A DNA stretch of 64,000 bases from JAWLGJ01 sp041685145 (GTDB lineage Bacteria; Pseudomonadota; Alphaproteobacteria; Rhodospirillales; Magnetospirillaceae). Numbering within the stretch: position 1 is the first letter of the stretch; every line of letters begins with the position of its first letter. A model generated the notes under the pieces. The model worked only from the letters and a program-made list of their open reading frames with translations, was not told where the DNA came from and made no database searches. The stretch lies in assembly GCA_041685145.1 (NCBI GenBank), contig JAWLGJ010000013.1:8442-72441 (forward strand). Reading direction: 5' to 3'. A program made the translations under genes and the position numbers. Positions 7,290 to 15,677 of this stretch are shown here, piece after piece.

Positions 7290-9173
7290 ATGCTGCATGT
7301 CAACGACCTGGTCTTTCGCATCGGCGGGCGCACGTTGTTCGACGGCGCCACGCTGCACGTCGCCGCCGGGCAGCGCGTCGGCCTGGTGGGGCGCAACGGG
7401 TCGGGCAAGACGACGCTGTTCCGCCTCATCGCCGGCGAGCACCAAGCCGACGGCGGCACCGTAAGCGTGCGGGCGCGGGCGCGCCTGGGCCGGGTGGCGC
7501 AGGAGGCGCCGGGCGGCGAGACGAGCCTGCTGGACTGGGTGCTGGCCGCCGACGAGGAGCGCGCCGCCCTGCTGGCCGAGGCCGAGACCGCGCGCGAGCC
7601 CCAGCGCGTCGCCGAGATTCACGAGCGCCTGGCCGCCATCGGCGCCCACGCCGCGCCCGCCCGCGCCGGCGCCATCCTCTCCGGCCTGGGTTTCGACGCC
7701 GCCGCGCAGGCGCGGCCGCTGGGCTCGTATTCCGGCGGCTGGCGGATGCGCGTCGCCCTGGCCGCGGCCCTGTTCGCGCGCCCCGACCTGCTGCTGCTCG
7801 ACGAGCCCACCAACCATCTGGACCTGGAGGCGACGCTGTGGTTGCAGGACTATCTGGCGCGCTGGCCGGGCACGCTGGTCCTCATCAGCCACGACCGCGA
7901 CCTGCTGAACGCCGTCCCGCAGCGCATCGTGCATGTCGAGGGCGGGCGGCTGGTGGCCTATGCGGGCAATTACGACCGTTTCGAGCGCACCCGGCGCGAG
8001 CGCCTCGACCTCCAGACAAAGGAGATCGCCAAGCGCCAGGAGGAGCGCCGTCGCATCCAGGCCTTTGTCGACCGTTTCCGCGCCAAGGCCACAAAGGCCC
8101 GCCAGGCGCAAAGCCGCATCAAGATGCTGGAGCGCCTGGAGGTGCCGGTGCCGGTGGTCGAGGAACGCTCAATTCGCCTCGACTTCCCCGACCCCGGGCC
8201 GTTGCCGCCGCCGCTGATCGCGCTGGACGACGTCGCGCTGGGCTATGACGACGGGCCGCCGGTGCTGCGCGGGCTGGGGCAGCGCATCGACATGGACGAC
8301 CGCATCGCCCTCTTGGGCGCCAACGGCAACGGCAAGTCCACCTTCGCCAAGATGCTGGTCGGGCGGCTGAAGCCGGTGGCCGGCCATGTCCACACCGCCG
8401 CCGGCCTGCGCGTCGGGTATTTCGCCCAGCACCAGACCGATGAACTGGACCCGGCGCGCACGCCCTACGACCACATGGCGGCGCTGATGCCGCAGGCGCC
8501 CGAGGCGCGGGTGCGCGCCCATCTGGGGCGCTTCGGCTTCGAGCAGCAGCGCGCCGACGTCACGGTGGGGGATCTGTCCGGCGGCGAGAAGGCGCGGCTG
8601 CTGTTCGCGCTGATGACCCGCGATGCCCCGCATCTGCTGGTGCTCGACGAGCCCAGCAACCACCTCGACATCGACGCCCGCGAGGCGCTGGTGCAGGCGC
8701 TGAACGCCTATTCCGGCGCCGTGGTGCTGGTCAGCCACGACCCGCACCTGGTGTCCTTGGTCGCCGACCGGCTGTGGCTGGTCGCCGACGGCACGGTGCG
8801 GGCCTTCGACGGCGACATCGACGACTACCGCCGCCGCCTGCTGGAGCAGGCCCGCGAGGCGCGGCGCGAGGAACGCGGCCAGGGGCGCGAGGCGGCCGGC
8901 AACAACCGCCGCGACGAGCGCCGCGCCGCGGCGGCGCGCCGGGCCGAGCAGGCGCCGCTGCGGCGCAAGGTCAAGGAGATCGAGCGGCGGCTGGAGGATT
9001 TGCACCGCCGCCGCGAGCGGGTGGCGGCGGCGCTGGCCGATCCGGCGCTTTACGACGGCCCCGCCGAGCGCATCACCGCGCTGCAGGTCGAGGCCGGCGA
9101 CATCGACAAGGCCGTCGCCGCCGCCGAGGACGACTGGCTGGCCGCCCAGGAGGATCTGGAGGAGTCGGCGTAG
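7290..9173 (+). CDS. ABC-F family ATPase (YheS/Uup-like)
   Basis: ABC-F proteins have two ABC cassettes without membrane domains and act on ribosomes or in translation and DNA-repair quality control. This 627-residue protein shows cassette 1 with Walker A GRNGSGKTT, signature YSGGWRMR and Walker B LLLLDEPTNHLD. A charged linker of the P-site tRNA interaction motif type (about residues 230-275) follows. Cassette 2 has GANGNGKST, LSGGEKARLLF and LLVLDEPSNHLD. A C-terminal Arg/Glu-rich coiled coil runs from about 525 to 625. The order and length best match the YheS branch; Uup is the alternative. Confidence 0.9.
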   Translation: MLHVNDLVFRIGGRTLFDGATLHVAAGQRVGLVGRNGSGKTTLFRLIAGEHQADGGTVSVRARARLGRVAQEAPGGETSLLDWVLAADEERAALLAEAETAREPQRVAEIHERLAAIGAHAAPARAGAILSGLGFDAAAQARPLGSYSGGWRMRVALAAALFARPDLLLLDEPTNHLDLEATLWLQDYLARWPGTLVLISHDRDLLNAVPQRIVHVEGGRLVAYAGNYDRFERTRRERLDLQTKEIAKRQEERRRIQAFVDRFRAKATKARQAQSRIKMLERLEVPVPVVEERSIRLDFPDPGPLPPPLIALDDVALGYDDGPPVLRGLGQRIDMDDRIALLGANGNGKSTFAKMLVGRLKPVAGHVHTAAGLRVGYFAQHQTDELDPARTPYDHMAALMPQAPEARVRAHLGRFGFEQQRADVTVGDLSGGEKARLLFALMTRDAPHLLVLDEPSNHLDIDAREALVQALNAYSGAVVLVSHDPHLVSLVADRLWLVADGTVRAFDGDIDDYRRRLLEQAREARREERGQGREAAGNNRRDERRAAAARRAEQAPLRRKVKEIERRLEDLHRRRERVAAALADPALYDGPAERITALQVEAGDIDKAVAAAEDDWLAAQEDLEESA

Positions 9174-9241
9174 CCGGCGCCGACGCCGACCGGAATCGCT
9201 GGCCTTCGACGCGCCGTCGGCGCATCCTGGCGGGGTGGCGC

Positions 9242-9667
9242 ATGGAGGGGGACATGGTGCGCGCGATGGTGGTCGACCGGCTGCTGGACCTGCCGGCCTT
9301 GGACCGCGACCACAAACAGATCGTGGCCTTGCTGTCGCTGCTGGAGGACGCGCTCGTGCTCGACGATCGCGTTTTGGCGCGCAACATCGCCGCCACGCTG
9401 CACGCCAAGGCGGCCGAGCACTTCCGCACCGAGGAGGAATTGTTCGAGGCCACCGGCTATCCCGGCCGGGCGAAGCACGCCCGCGCCCACGCGCGTACCC
9501 TGGCGCAACTGACGGGGATGAAGCACCGGCTGGATGCCGCGACGCCGGGGGCCGAACTCGTCGCCGAGGTCGAGGCCATCGCCGAAATCTTCGCGCGCCA
9601 CCTGCTGCCGCAGGACGAGGAGTTCGCCCACTTCCTCAAGGGCGCGGACGGCCGGCGCGCCGGCTGA
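9242..9667 (+). CDS. Hemerythrin-domain protein
   Basis: Hemerythrins are four-helix bundles with a non-heme diiron centre that binds O2 and sometimes NO. The ~141-residue protein keeps the full ligand set: His in DRDHKQI, His and Glu in AEHFRTEEELF, a His-x3-His pair in KHARAHART, and His/Asp in RHLLPQDEEF. The start is ambiguous, with in-frame ATGs at 9242, 9254 and 9266 and a GGAGGGGG run at 9244-9251; the longest is given. It follows the ABC-F gene on the same strand and is convergent with the LOG-family gene. A role in O2 or NO handling fits the neighbourhood but is not proven by sequence. Confidence 0.88.
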   Translation: MEGDMVRAMVVDRLLDLPALDRDHKQIVALLSLLEDALVLDDRVLARNIAATLHAKAAEHFRTEEELFEATGYPGRAKHARAHARTLAQLTGMKHRLDAATPGAELVAEVEAIAEIFARHLLPQDEEFAHFLKGADGRRAG

Positions 9668-9674
9668 GGCCGCC

Positions 9675-10592
9675 TCAGGGCGCCGTGGCCGGCCCGCCGC
9701 CCTCGGGAACGCCATAGAAGGCGGCGATGTGCTGCCACGCCTCCTCGGCGGTCTCCACGAAGTGGAAGATGTGCTTGTCCTCGGGGGCGATCATGCCTTC
9801 CTCGACCATGACGTCCAGATTGACCACCCGGCGCCAGTACTCCCGCCCGAACAGCAGGAAGGGGATGGGCTCGATCTTGCCGGTCTGGATGAGGGTGGCG
9901 GCCTCGAACAGCTCGTCCAGGGTGCCGAAACCGCCGGGGAACACCACCAGCGCCTTCGCCCGCGTCAGGAAATGCATCTTGCGGATGGCGAAGTAGTGGA
10001 AGCGGAAGCACAGCTCCGGCGTGATGTAGCGGTTGGGGCTTTGCTCGGCGGGCACGACGATGTTCAGGCCGACATTCTGGGCGCCGACGTCGTGGGCGCC
10101 GCGGTTGGCCGCCTCCATGATGCCGCCGCCGCCGCCGGTGAGGATGACGAAATCGCACAGGCCGTCATTGCCGCATTTCGACGACACCAGCGCCCCGAAG
10201 CGGCGCGCCTCCTCGTAATAGCGGCTGTTGGCCAGCACCCGCCGCGCCACCGCCACCTGCCGCCCCAGGCCGGCATCGGCGGGATGCTCGCGGGCCAGCG
10301 TCTCCACCTCGCGCAGCCGCGCCTCGGCCGCCGCCGGTTCGGGCAGCCGGGCGCTGCCGAACACCGCCACGGTGGAGTCGATGTTCTGCTCCTGCAACAG
10401 CACTTCCGGCTTCAGCAGCTCAAGCTGCAACCGCACCGGCCGGGCCTCGTCGCGCAGGAGGAAATCGTCGTCCTCGAAGGCCAGCCGGAAGGCGGGCGAG
10501 CGCGTCTGGGCGGTGTCGAGCGCCCGGTGCGCCTCCTCCTCGGCTTCGTGGCGGGCGGTGGGGAAGGGGCCGTGGGCGGGCTTGTCTGTCAT
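9675..10592 (-). CDS. LOG-family (TIGR00730-like) nucleotide hydrolase
   Basis: LOG-family proteins release a base from nucleoside 5'-monophosphates (cytokinin riboside monophosphate phosphoribohydrolase activity in characterised members) and are often misnamed lysine decarboxylases. This 305-residue version is longer than the ~190-residue core. It carries an N-terminal extension of about 80 residues, a Rossmann-type start (TVAVFGSARLPEP), a GGGGGIMEAANRGA loop and the diagnostic PGGFGTLDELFE motif. Predicted soluble and cytoplasmic. It lies upstream of nothing obviously related; the next minus-strand gene is mogA. Confidence 0.85.
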   Translation of the reverse strand: MTDKPAHGPFPTARHEAEEEAHRALDTAQTRSPAFRLAFEDDDFLLRDEARPVRLQLELLKPEVLLQEQNIDSTVAVFGSARLPEPAAAEARLREVETLAREHPADAGLGRQVAVARRVLANSRYYEEARRFGALVSSKCGNDGLCDFVILTGGGGGIMEAANRGAHDVGAQNVGLNIVVPAEQSPNRYITPELCFRFHYFAIRKMHFLTRAKALVVFPGGFGTLDELFEAATLIQTGKIEPIPFLLFGREYWRRVVNLDVMVEEGMIAPEDKHIFHFVETAEEAWQHIAAFYGVPEGGGPATAP

Positions 10593-10697
10593 GCGCGTGC
10601 CATACCGCTGGCCGGGCCTGCCGGGCCCGGCGTTCCTGGGAAGGGAGCGGCATGGTATCGGAAGCCTCGCCGAAAGGCCAAGCCCGGAGGGATGGGG

Positions 10698-11234
10698 CTA
10701 TTTCGCCTTGGGGCGGAACGCCTTGCACTGCTCGGGATCGGTTTCCAGATAGGGCCCGCCGATCAGGTCCAGGCAATAGGGCACCGCCGGGAAGACCGCC
10801 TGCAGACAGTCGTGCACCGCCGAGGGTTTGCCCGGCAGGTTGATGATCAGGCTGTTGCCGCGGATGCCGGCGGTCTGGCGCGACAGGATGGCGGTGGGCA
10901 CCACCTTCAGGCTTTCCAGGCGCATCAGCTCGCCGAAGCCCGGCATCATCTTCTCGCACACCGCCTCGGTGGCCTCGGGGGTGATGTCGCGCGCCGCCGG
11001 GCCGGTGCCGCCGGTGGTCAGCACCAGGCCGCAGCCCTCGTCGTCGCACATCGCCTTCAGCGCCGCCTCGACGGCGGGGCGCTCGTCCGCCACCACCCGG
11101 TACACCGGCCGCCAGGCGGTGGTCAGCAGGCGGCTGAGTTCGTCGTGGATGGCGGGGCCGCCACGGTCTTCATATTCGCCACGGCTGGCGCGGTCGGAGA
11201 CGGTAAGGATGCCAATGGGGAAGGGTGCGGCCAC
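10698..11234 (-). CDS. mogA: Molybdopterin adenylyltransferase (MogA/MoaB family)
   Basis: MogA adenylates molybdopterin before molybdate insertion in molybdenum-cofactor synthesis. The protein has the start IGILTVSDRASRGEYEDRGG, the TTGGTGPAARDITPEAT motif and the GNSLIINLPGKPSAV segment typical of the family. I choose the GTG at 11234 (about 178 residues) because GGGAGG lies six bases upstream. A longer in-frame GTG at 11279 would place the start inside the tRNA-Val gene and add a low-complexity Pro/Ser tail. It sits alone, without other mo genes nearby. Confidence 0.92.
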   Translation of the reverse strand: MAAPFPIGILTVSDRASRGEYEDRGGPAIHDELSRLLTTAWRPVYRVVADERPAVEAALKAMCDDEGCGLVLTTGGTGPAARDITPEATEAVCEKMMPGFGELMRLESLKVVPTAILSRQTAGIRGNSLIINLPGKPSAVHDCLQAVFPAVPYCLDLIGGPYLETDPEQCKAFRPKAK

Positions 11235-11269
11235 GTCGCGCCTCCCAGAAGGGGAATCCGGCGGTGGAA

Positions 11270-11344
11270 TGGTGGGCACGCCTGGGATCGAACCAGGGAC
11301 CCCTGCCGTGTGAAGACAGTGCTCTCCCGCTGAGCTACGTGCCC
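11270..11344 (-). tRNA. tRNA-Val (anticodon CAC)
   Basis: The acceptor stem GGGCACG pairs with CGTGCCC, followed by discriminator A and encoded CCA (11272-11270). The anticodon stem-loop CTGTC-TTCACAC-GGCAG gives anticodon CAC, and the T-loop is TTCGATC. The length is 75 bases including CCA. It lies just upstream of mogA on the same strand. Confidence 0.95.
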
Positions 11345-11528
11345 ATCCTCTTGAAGGCGCGGTTTATAGCGCGGCTGCGGTTCCGGTGCAAGACCGAATG
11401 CCGGCCGGCGCCGCGCCGCCCCCGCCCGAAAGCGGAGACCTCTTATCCATAAAATGATTACAGTTTTTATCTGGCGCCGAATATCGTAGAATTCTCATGT
11501 AATGCAGGGTTGCAGGGAGGACGCGGGG

Positions 11529-11864
11529 ATGCGCCAGGTCGAGGTGAATGGCAAGACGGTCACACTGTCGGAGGCCGGCTGGCTGGAGGACGTCGCGGCC
11601 TGGGACGAGGAAATCGCCCGCGTCATCGCCGCCAACGAACAAGTCGAGATGACCGAGGCACACTGGGAGGTGGTGCGGGCCGCCCGCGCCTATTACGACG
11701 AGTTCGGCATCGTTGCCGAGCCGCGTAAATTCCTGAAGATCATGCGCGAGCGCTATGGCGAAAACCGCGCCAGCACCCGCTACCTGTTCGAACTGTTCCC
11801 CTACGGCCTGGTGAAGTCGGCCAACAAGATCGCCGGTCTGCCGCGCCCAAAGGGTTGCAGCTAG
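11529..11864 (+). CDS. tusE: TusE/DsrC-family sulfur relay protein with only the C-terminal cysteine
   Basis: TusE passes persulfide sulfur from the TusBCD complex toward MnmA in tRNA 2-thiouridine synthesis. The 111-residue protein begins MRQVEVNGKTVTLSEAGWL, has the conserved central helix and LFELFPYGLVKSANKIAG, and ends with PRPKGCS. Cys110 is the TusE-type persulfide cysteine, while the upstream DsrC position is Asn99. It is thus complementary to the family member at 1087-1416. The ATG at 11529 is preferred over 11502 because AGGGAGG lies eight bases before it. No tusBCD genes are in the window, so function as TusE is from residue pattern. Confidence 0.85.
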   Translation: MRQVEVNGKTVTLSEAGWLEDVAAWDEEIARVIAANEQVEMTEAHWEVVRAARAYYDEFGIVAEPRKFLKIMRERYGENRASTRYLFELFPYGLVKSANKIAGLPRPKGCS

Positions 11865-11931
11865 CGCTTCGGCTTTGCCTTTCTTTTCTGCCCTCGCCGG
11901 GGGCGGGCATCCGCCCGCCGCCGCCCGCGGC

Positions 11932-11972
11932 TTGACCAACGTCAAGGCCGGCGCCGGCGCCGTCGCGACAAT
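11932..11972 (+). promoter_or_regulatory. FNR/FixK-type box and -10 for the HPP-family gene
   Basis: TTGACCAACGTCAA at 11932-11945 is a perfect TTGAC-N4-GTCAA palindrome of the CRP/FNR family type. GACAAT at 11967-11972 is a plausible -10, giving a start near 11979. The box centre (11938.5) then falls about 40 bases upstream of the start, the normal class II activating position for FNR-like regulators. The only downstream gene on this strand is the HPP-family gene. Confidence 0.6.
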
Positions 11973-12028
11973 CGCGCTCCCACTTAAGAAGCGCCTAATA
12001 TAGAGCGCGCCGCCGGGGAGGGGGGTTC

Positions 12029-12562
12029 TTGAAACGTTTGATGGCGCGGCATCAGCCGCCGCCTTGCCAGGGCTGTTCGCTGAAGGCCGGCGTCGGCGCG
12101 GTGCTGGGCATCGGCGTCGTGGCCCTGCTGGCCGAGGTCAGCGGCCTGCCGCTGCTCATCGCCCCCTTCGGCGCCTCGGCGGTGCTGCTGTTCGCGATCC
12201 CGGACAGCCCCCTCGCCCAACCCGCCAATGTCATCGGTGGCCATGTTCTCGCGGCGCTGACCAGCGTCGGCCTCGACGCCCTGCTGCCGGATGCGTGGTG
12301 GGCGACGGCGCTGGCGGTGGGCGCGGTCATCGCCCTGCTGGCGGCGGTACGGCTGACTCATCCCCCAGCCGGTGCCGACCCGGTGGTGGTGATGGCCGCG
12401 CACCCCGGTTTCGACTTCGTGCTCGTGCCGGTGCTGCTGGGCAGCGTGCTGCTGGTCGGCTGCGCCTGGCTGGTGCATCGGCTCCCGCCGCGCCAGGCCT
12501 ACCCCTTGCCGCATCCCCATCCGCGCCACCCGGCCGCCGTGGCCGAGGAAAGCGCCGGTTGA
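12029..12562 (+). CDS. HPP family membrane protein
   Basis: The HPP domain is a four-helix membrane domain named for a conserved His-Pro-Pro motif; plant homologues have been linked to nitrite transport. The 177-residue protein shows the conserved PFGASAVLLFA, QPANVIGGHV and LTHPPAGADPV segments over four predicted helices, followed by a His/Pro-rich cytoplasmic tail. The TTG at 12029 is eight bases from GGGGAG (12015-12020); an ATG at 12041 is the alternative start. Control by an FNR-type box suggests it works under low oxygen, and nitrite handling would fit, but substrate is inferred. Confidence 0.85.
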   Translation: MKRLMARHQPPPCQGCSLKAGVGAVLGIGVVALLAEVSGLPLLIAPFGASAVLLFAIPDSPLAQPANVIGGHVLAALTSVGLDALLPDAWWATALAVGAVIALLAAVRLTHPPAGADPVVVMAAHPGFDFVLVPVLLGSVLLVGCAWLVHRLPPRQAYPLPHPHPRHPAAVAEESAG

Positions 12563-12564
12563 GA

Positions 12565-12593
12565 TAACCCCGGCGGCGGCCGCCGCCCCCCTT
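12565..12593 (+). terminator. Possible terminator after the HPP-family gene
   Basis: A GC palindrome (GGCGGCGGCCGCCGCC, about 12572-12587) three bases after the HPP stop region is followed by a C/T tract. The stem is strong but the T-run is short, so only weak support exists. The rest of the gap to eboA holds only a purine-rich leader. Confidence 0.3.
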
Positions 12594-12711
12594 TCGCGGC
12601 AGGTTTATGCCCTGCGGCCGGTCGGCGGGCGCATTCGGCAGGACCGCCCCGCCCCCCGGTTGAGGGGGCGCGCCGCTCCGCCCACCTCGGTTTCAGAAGC
12701 CGGAGGGGCGG

Positions 12712-13368
12712 ATGGCGGACGAGGACGCACGGCACGAGGCAGGCGAGGCACTGGCGGCGGCGGTAGGCCGCGCGGCGCCCGCGGAATGGGAGTGGCTGGC
12801 GCGGGCGCCGCTGCCGGGCGCCTTCGCCGGCGCCGGGCGGCGGTGCCGCGGCGCGGCCGGGCTCGGCCCCGGCGAGGCCGCCGCGCTGCGTCGGGCGGGG
12901 GCCGTCGCGCCCGAGGCGTGGCCGCTGGCCGACGCCGCCCGCGTCTGGCTGTTGCTGGCGCGGCTGCCCTTGACCGCGCCCGAGGCCGCGGCGACGGTGC
13001 GGCGGCTGTTCCTGACCGGCGACACCGCCGAACGCCGTGCCGTGCTGCGCGCCCTGGCGCTGCTGCCGGCGCCGGAGGCGCATCGCGACCTCGCCATCGA
13101 GGCCTGCCGCACCAATGTGCAGGAGGTGTTCGAGGCCATCGCCTGCGACAACGCCTATCCTGCCGCTTTCTTTCCCGAGCCCGCCTTCAACCAGATGGTG
13201 CTGAAGGCGGTGTTCCTGGGCGCGCCGCTGGGCCGCGTCGTCGGGCTGGAGGCGCGTCGCAACCCCGAGATGGAGCGCATGGCCCGCGACTACGCCAGCG
13301 AGCGCCGCGCCGCCGGCCGCCCCGTGCCGGAGGATCTTACCCTGATTACCGCCGGAGCCACGCCATGA
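12712..13368 (+). CDS. eboA: EboA domain-containing protein
   Basis: EboA is a marker protein of the ebo cluster, whose products are needed to move scytonemin precursors to the periplasm in the cyanobacterium Nostoc; its biochemical role is unknown. This 218-residue, mostly helical, soluble protein has the diagnostic C-terminal half with EACRTNVQEVFEAIACDN, the FNQMVLKAVFLG helix and the end DYASERRAAGRPVPEDL. The N-terminal half is Ala/Arg-rich and weakly conserved. It begins the + strand half of the cluster and overlaps eboB by four bases (ATGA). Confidence 0.9.
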   Translation: MADEDARHEAGEALAAAVGRAAPAEWEWLARAPLPGAFAGAGRRCRGAAGLGPGEAAALRRAGAVAPEAWPLADAARVWLLLARLPLTAPEAAATVRRLFLTGDTAERRAVLRALALLPAPEAHRDLAIEACRTNVQEVFEAIACDNAYPAAFFPEPAFNQMVLKAVFLGAPLGRVVGLEARRNPEMERMARDYASERRAAGRPVPEDLTLITAGATP

Positions 13369-14249
13369 AGCTGTTCGATCCCCACATCCACATGACCTCG
13401 CGCACCACCGACGACTACCAGGCGATGCGGGCGGCGGGGGTCGTCGCCGTCGTCGAGCCCGCTTTCTGGCTGGGCCAGCCGCGCACACATGTCGGCAGCT
13501 TCGAGGATTATTTCCTGTCGCTGATCGGCTGGGAGCGCTTCCGCGCCGGCCAGTTCGGCATCCACCATTTCTGCACCATCGGCCTCAACCCCAAGGAGGC
13601 CAACAACCCCGACCTCACCGATGGCGTTCTGGCGCTGCTGCCGCAATATCTGGAGAAGGATGGCGTCGTGGCGGTGGGCGAGATCGGCTTCGACGACGCC
13701 ACCGAGGCGGAGGAGCGCTGTTTCGCCGCCCAGGTCGAATTGGCGCGCGCCCACGACCTGCCCATCCTCATCCACACGCCGCACCGCGACAAGAAGCGCG
13801 GCACCGCGCGCAGCCTGGCCGTGGTCCGCGAATGCCGCTTCCCCGAGGAACGGGTGCTGATCGACCACAACACCGAGGAAACCCTGCCGATGGTGCTCGA
13901 CTCCGGCTGCTGGGCCGGGCACTCGGTGTATCCCCACACCAAGATGGACGAGGACCGCATGGCGGCGCTGGTGGGGCGTTACGGACCCGAGCGCATCATC
14001 GTCAACAGCGCCGCCGACTGGGGGGTGAGCGACCCTCTGAAGGTGCCCAAGACCGCCGACGCCATGCGCGCCGCCGGCATCGCCGAGGCCGACATCGAAA
14101 CGGTGCTGTGGCGCAATCCCGTTACCTTCTTCGCCCAAAGCGGCCGCCTCGACCCGGCGGAGCTGGAGACGCCGGCGCGGGTGGACCAGCGGCGGTTGCA
14201 CGAGGGCAACTCGGTGCTGCGCGGCCAGGCGCCGGAGGTGGAGGCGTGA
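13365..14249 (+). CDS. eboB: TatD-family metal-dependent hydrolase of the ebo cluster
   Basis: This 294-residue TIM-barrel protein has the amidohydrolase-type metal ligands: His-x-His in FDPHIHMTS, Glu in VGEIGFDD, His in ILIHTPHRDK, His in LIDHNTEET and Asp in SAADWGVSDP. TatD proteins are DNases or hydrolases, but the ebo-linked branch has no proven substrate. The ATG overlaps the eboA stop. The conserved C-terminal segment (LWRNPVTFFAQSGRLD) is typical of this branch. Symbol eboB follows the usual naming of the cluster; the assignment of family is firm, the letter less so. Confidence 0.87.
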   Translation: MKLFDPHIHMTSRTTDDYQAMRAAGVVAVVEPAFWLGQPRTHVGSFEDYFLSLIGWERFRAGQFGIHHFCTIGLNPKEANNPDLTDGVLALLPQYLEKDGVVAVGEIGFDDATEAEERCFAAQVELARAHDLPILIHTPHRDKKRGTARSLAVVRECRFPEERVLIDHNTEETLPMVLDSGCWAGHSVYPHTKMDEDRMAALVGRYGPERIIVNSAADWGVSDPLKVPKTADAMRAAGIAEADIETVLWRNPVTFFAQSGRLDPAELETPARVDQRRLHEGNSVLRGQAPEVEA

Positions 14250-14272
14250 CGGCCGGGGGAGGCTGAGCCGCC

Positions 14273-15670
14273 ATGCAGCGCACGGTGGTCCTGAACGTCG
14301 TGGGGCTGACGCCGGCGCTGCTGGCGCACGCGCCCCGCCTGCGCCGCCTCGCCGAAACGGGCGCGGTGCGCAGTGTGGAGGCCGTTACCCCGGCGGTGAC
14401 CACCACGGCGCAATCGACCTATGTCACCGGGCTGCCGCCCTCCGGCCACGGCATCGTCGGCAACGGCTGGTATTTCCGCGACCTGTCCGAGATCTGGTTC
14501 TGGCGCCAGTCCAACCGCCTGGTGCAGGGCGAGAAGCTGTGGGAGACGGCGCGCCGCCGCGATCCCGCCTTCACCTGCGCCAAGCTGTTCTGGTGGTACA
14601 ACATGTATTCCAGCGCCGATGTCAGCGTCACGCCGCGGCCGATGTACCCCGCCGACGGGCGCAAGATTCCCGACATCTACACCCAGCCGGCGGCGCTGCG
14701 CGAGGAACTGAACGCCAGCCTGGGGGCGTTTCCGCTGTTCCGCTTCTGGGGGCCGAAGGCGGACATCGTCTCCAGCCGCTGGATCAAGGACTGCGCCCTG
14801 CACATCCTGCGCACGCGGCGGCCGACGCTGACCCTCGTCTATCTGCCGCATCTGGACTACGACCTGCAAAAGGTGGGGCCCGACGCCCCGACCATCCCCG
14901 CCGCCGTCGCCGCCATCGACGCCCTGGCCGGCGAGATCATCGACGAGGCCGAGCGCCATGACGCCGCGGTGGTGGTGCTGTCGGAATACGGCATCACCGC
15001 CGTCAAGCGGACGGCTTTCCTGAACCGGGTTCTGCGCGAGGCCGGCCTGCTGGCGGTGCGCGAGGAACTGGGCCGCGAGCTGCTCGACGCGGGCGCCTCG
15101 GAGGCCTTCGCCGTCTGCGATCATCAGGTGGCGCATGTCTATGTGCGCCGGCCCGAACTGGTGGGCGAGGTCAAGGCTCTGCTGGGGGCGGTGCCGGGAG
15201 TCGAGCGCGTGCTGGACGCCGAGGGCAAGCGCGCCCTGGGGCTGGACCACGAGCGGTCGGGCGAGCTGGTCGCCATCAGCGCCGCCGATGCCTGGTTCCC
15301 CTATTACTACTGGCTGGACGACGACCGCGCCCCCGACTTCGCCCGCACCGTCGACATCCACCGCAAGCCCGGCTTCGACCCGGTGGAGATGTTCGTCGAC
15401 CCGGCCCTGCGCTGGCCGGCGCTGCGCATCGGCCGGCGGCTGGCGCAGAAGGCGCTGGGGATGCGGATGCTGATGGACGTCATCCCCCTCGACGCCTCGC
15501 TGGTGCGGGGCTCGCACGGCCGTCCCACCGACCGCGCCGAGGAGGGGCCGCTGATCGCCTCGTCGCGGCCCGAGCACCTGCCCGACGGCGCCGTCGCCGC
15601 CAGTCAGGTGCGCGACATCCTGCTGGCCCACGTCTTCCCCGAGCGCGCATCACAGGCGGCGGCGCAGTAG
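14273..15670 (+). CDS. eboF: Type I phosphodiesterase/nucleotide pyrophosphatase-like protein of the ebo cluster
   Basis: The 465-residue protein has an alkaline-phosphatase-superfamily fold. The nucleophile region aligns at AVTTTAQSTYVTGLPPSGHG. However, usual zinc ligands are altered: the N-terminal Asp-Gly motif reads NVVGLTP, and the SDHG motif reads SEYG. A later His in CDHQVAHVY is kept, as is LPHLDYD. It may therefore have changed or lost hydrolase activity, unless this is normal for the ebo-linked branch. It follows eboB by 23 bases on the same strand and ends seven bases from the convergent eboC. The symbol letter follows common ebo naming and is not certain. Confidence 0.82.
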   Translation: MQRTVVLNVVGLTPALLAHAPRLRRLAETGAVRSVEAVTPAVTTTAQSTYVTGLPPSGHGIVGNGWYFRDLSEIWFWRQSNRLVQGEKLWETARRRDPAFTCAKLFWWYNMYSSADVSVTPRPMYPADGRKIPDIYTQPAALREELNASLGAFPLFRFWGPKADIVSSRWIKDCALHILRTRRPTLTLVYLPHLDYDLQKVGPDAPTIPAAVAAIDALAGEIIDEAERHDAAVVVLSEYGITAVKRTAFLNRVLREAGLLAVREELGRELLDAGASEAFAVCDHQVAHVYVRRPELVGEVKALLGAVPGVERVLDAEGKRALGLDHERSGELVAISAADAWFPYYYWLDDDRAPDFARTVDIHRKPGFDPVEMFVDPALRWPALRIGRRLAQKALGMRMLMDVIPLDASLVRGSHGRPTDRAEEGPLIASSRPEHLPDGAVAASQVRDILLAHVFPERASQAAAQ

Positions 15671-15677
15671 CGACCGA

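Noticed and set aside
6726..8111. 461-residue frame containing Ndk
   Set aside because: Only the last 140 residues are Ndk; the rest is antisense to the ABC-F gene.
15671..15677. Missing terminator between convergent ebo operons
   Set aside because: Only seven bases separate the stops and no hairpin with a T-run is visible; no terminator is claimed.
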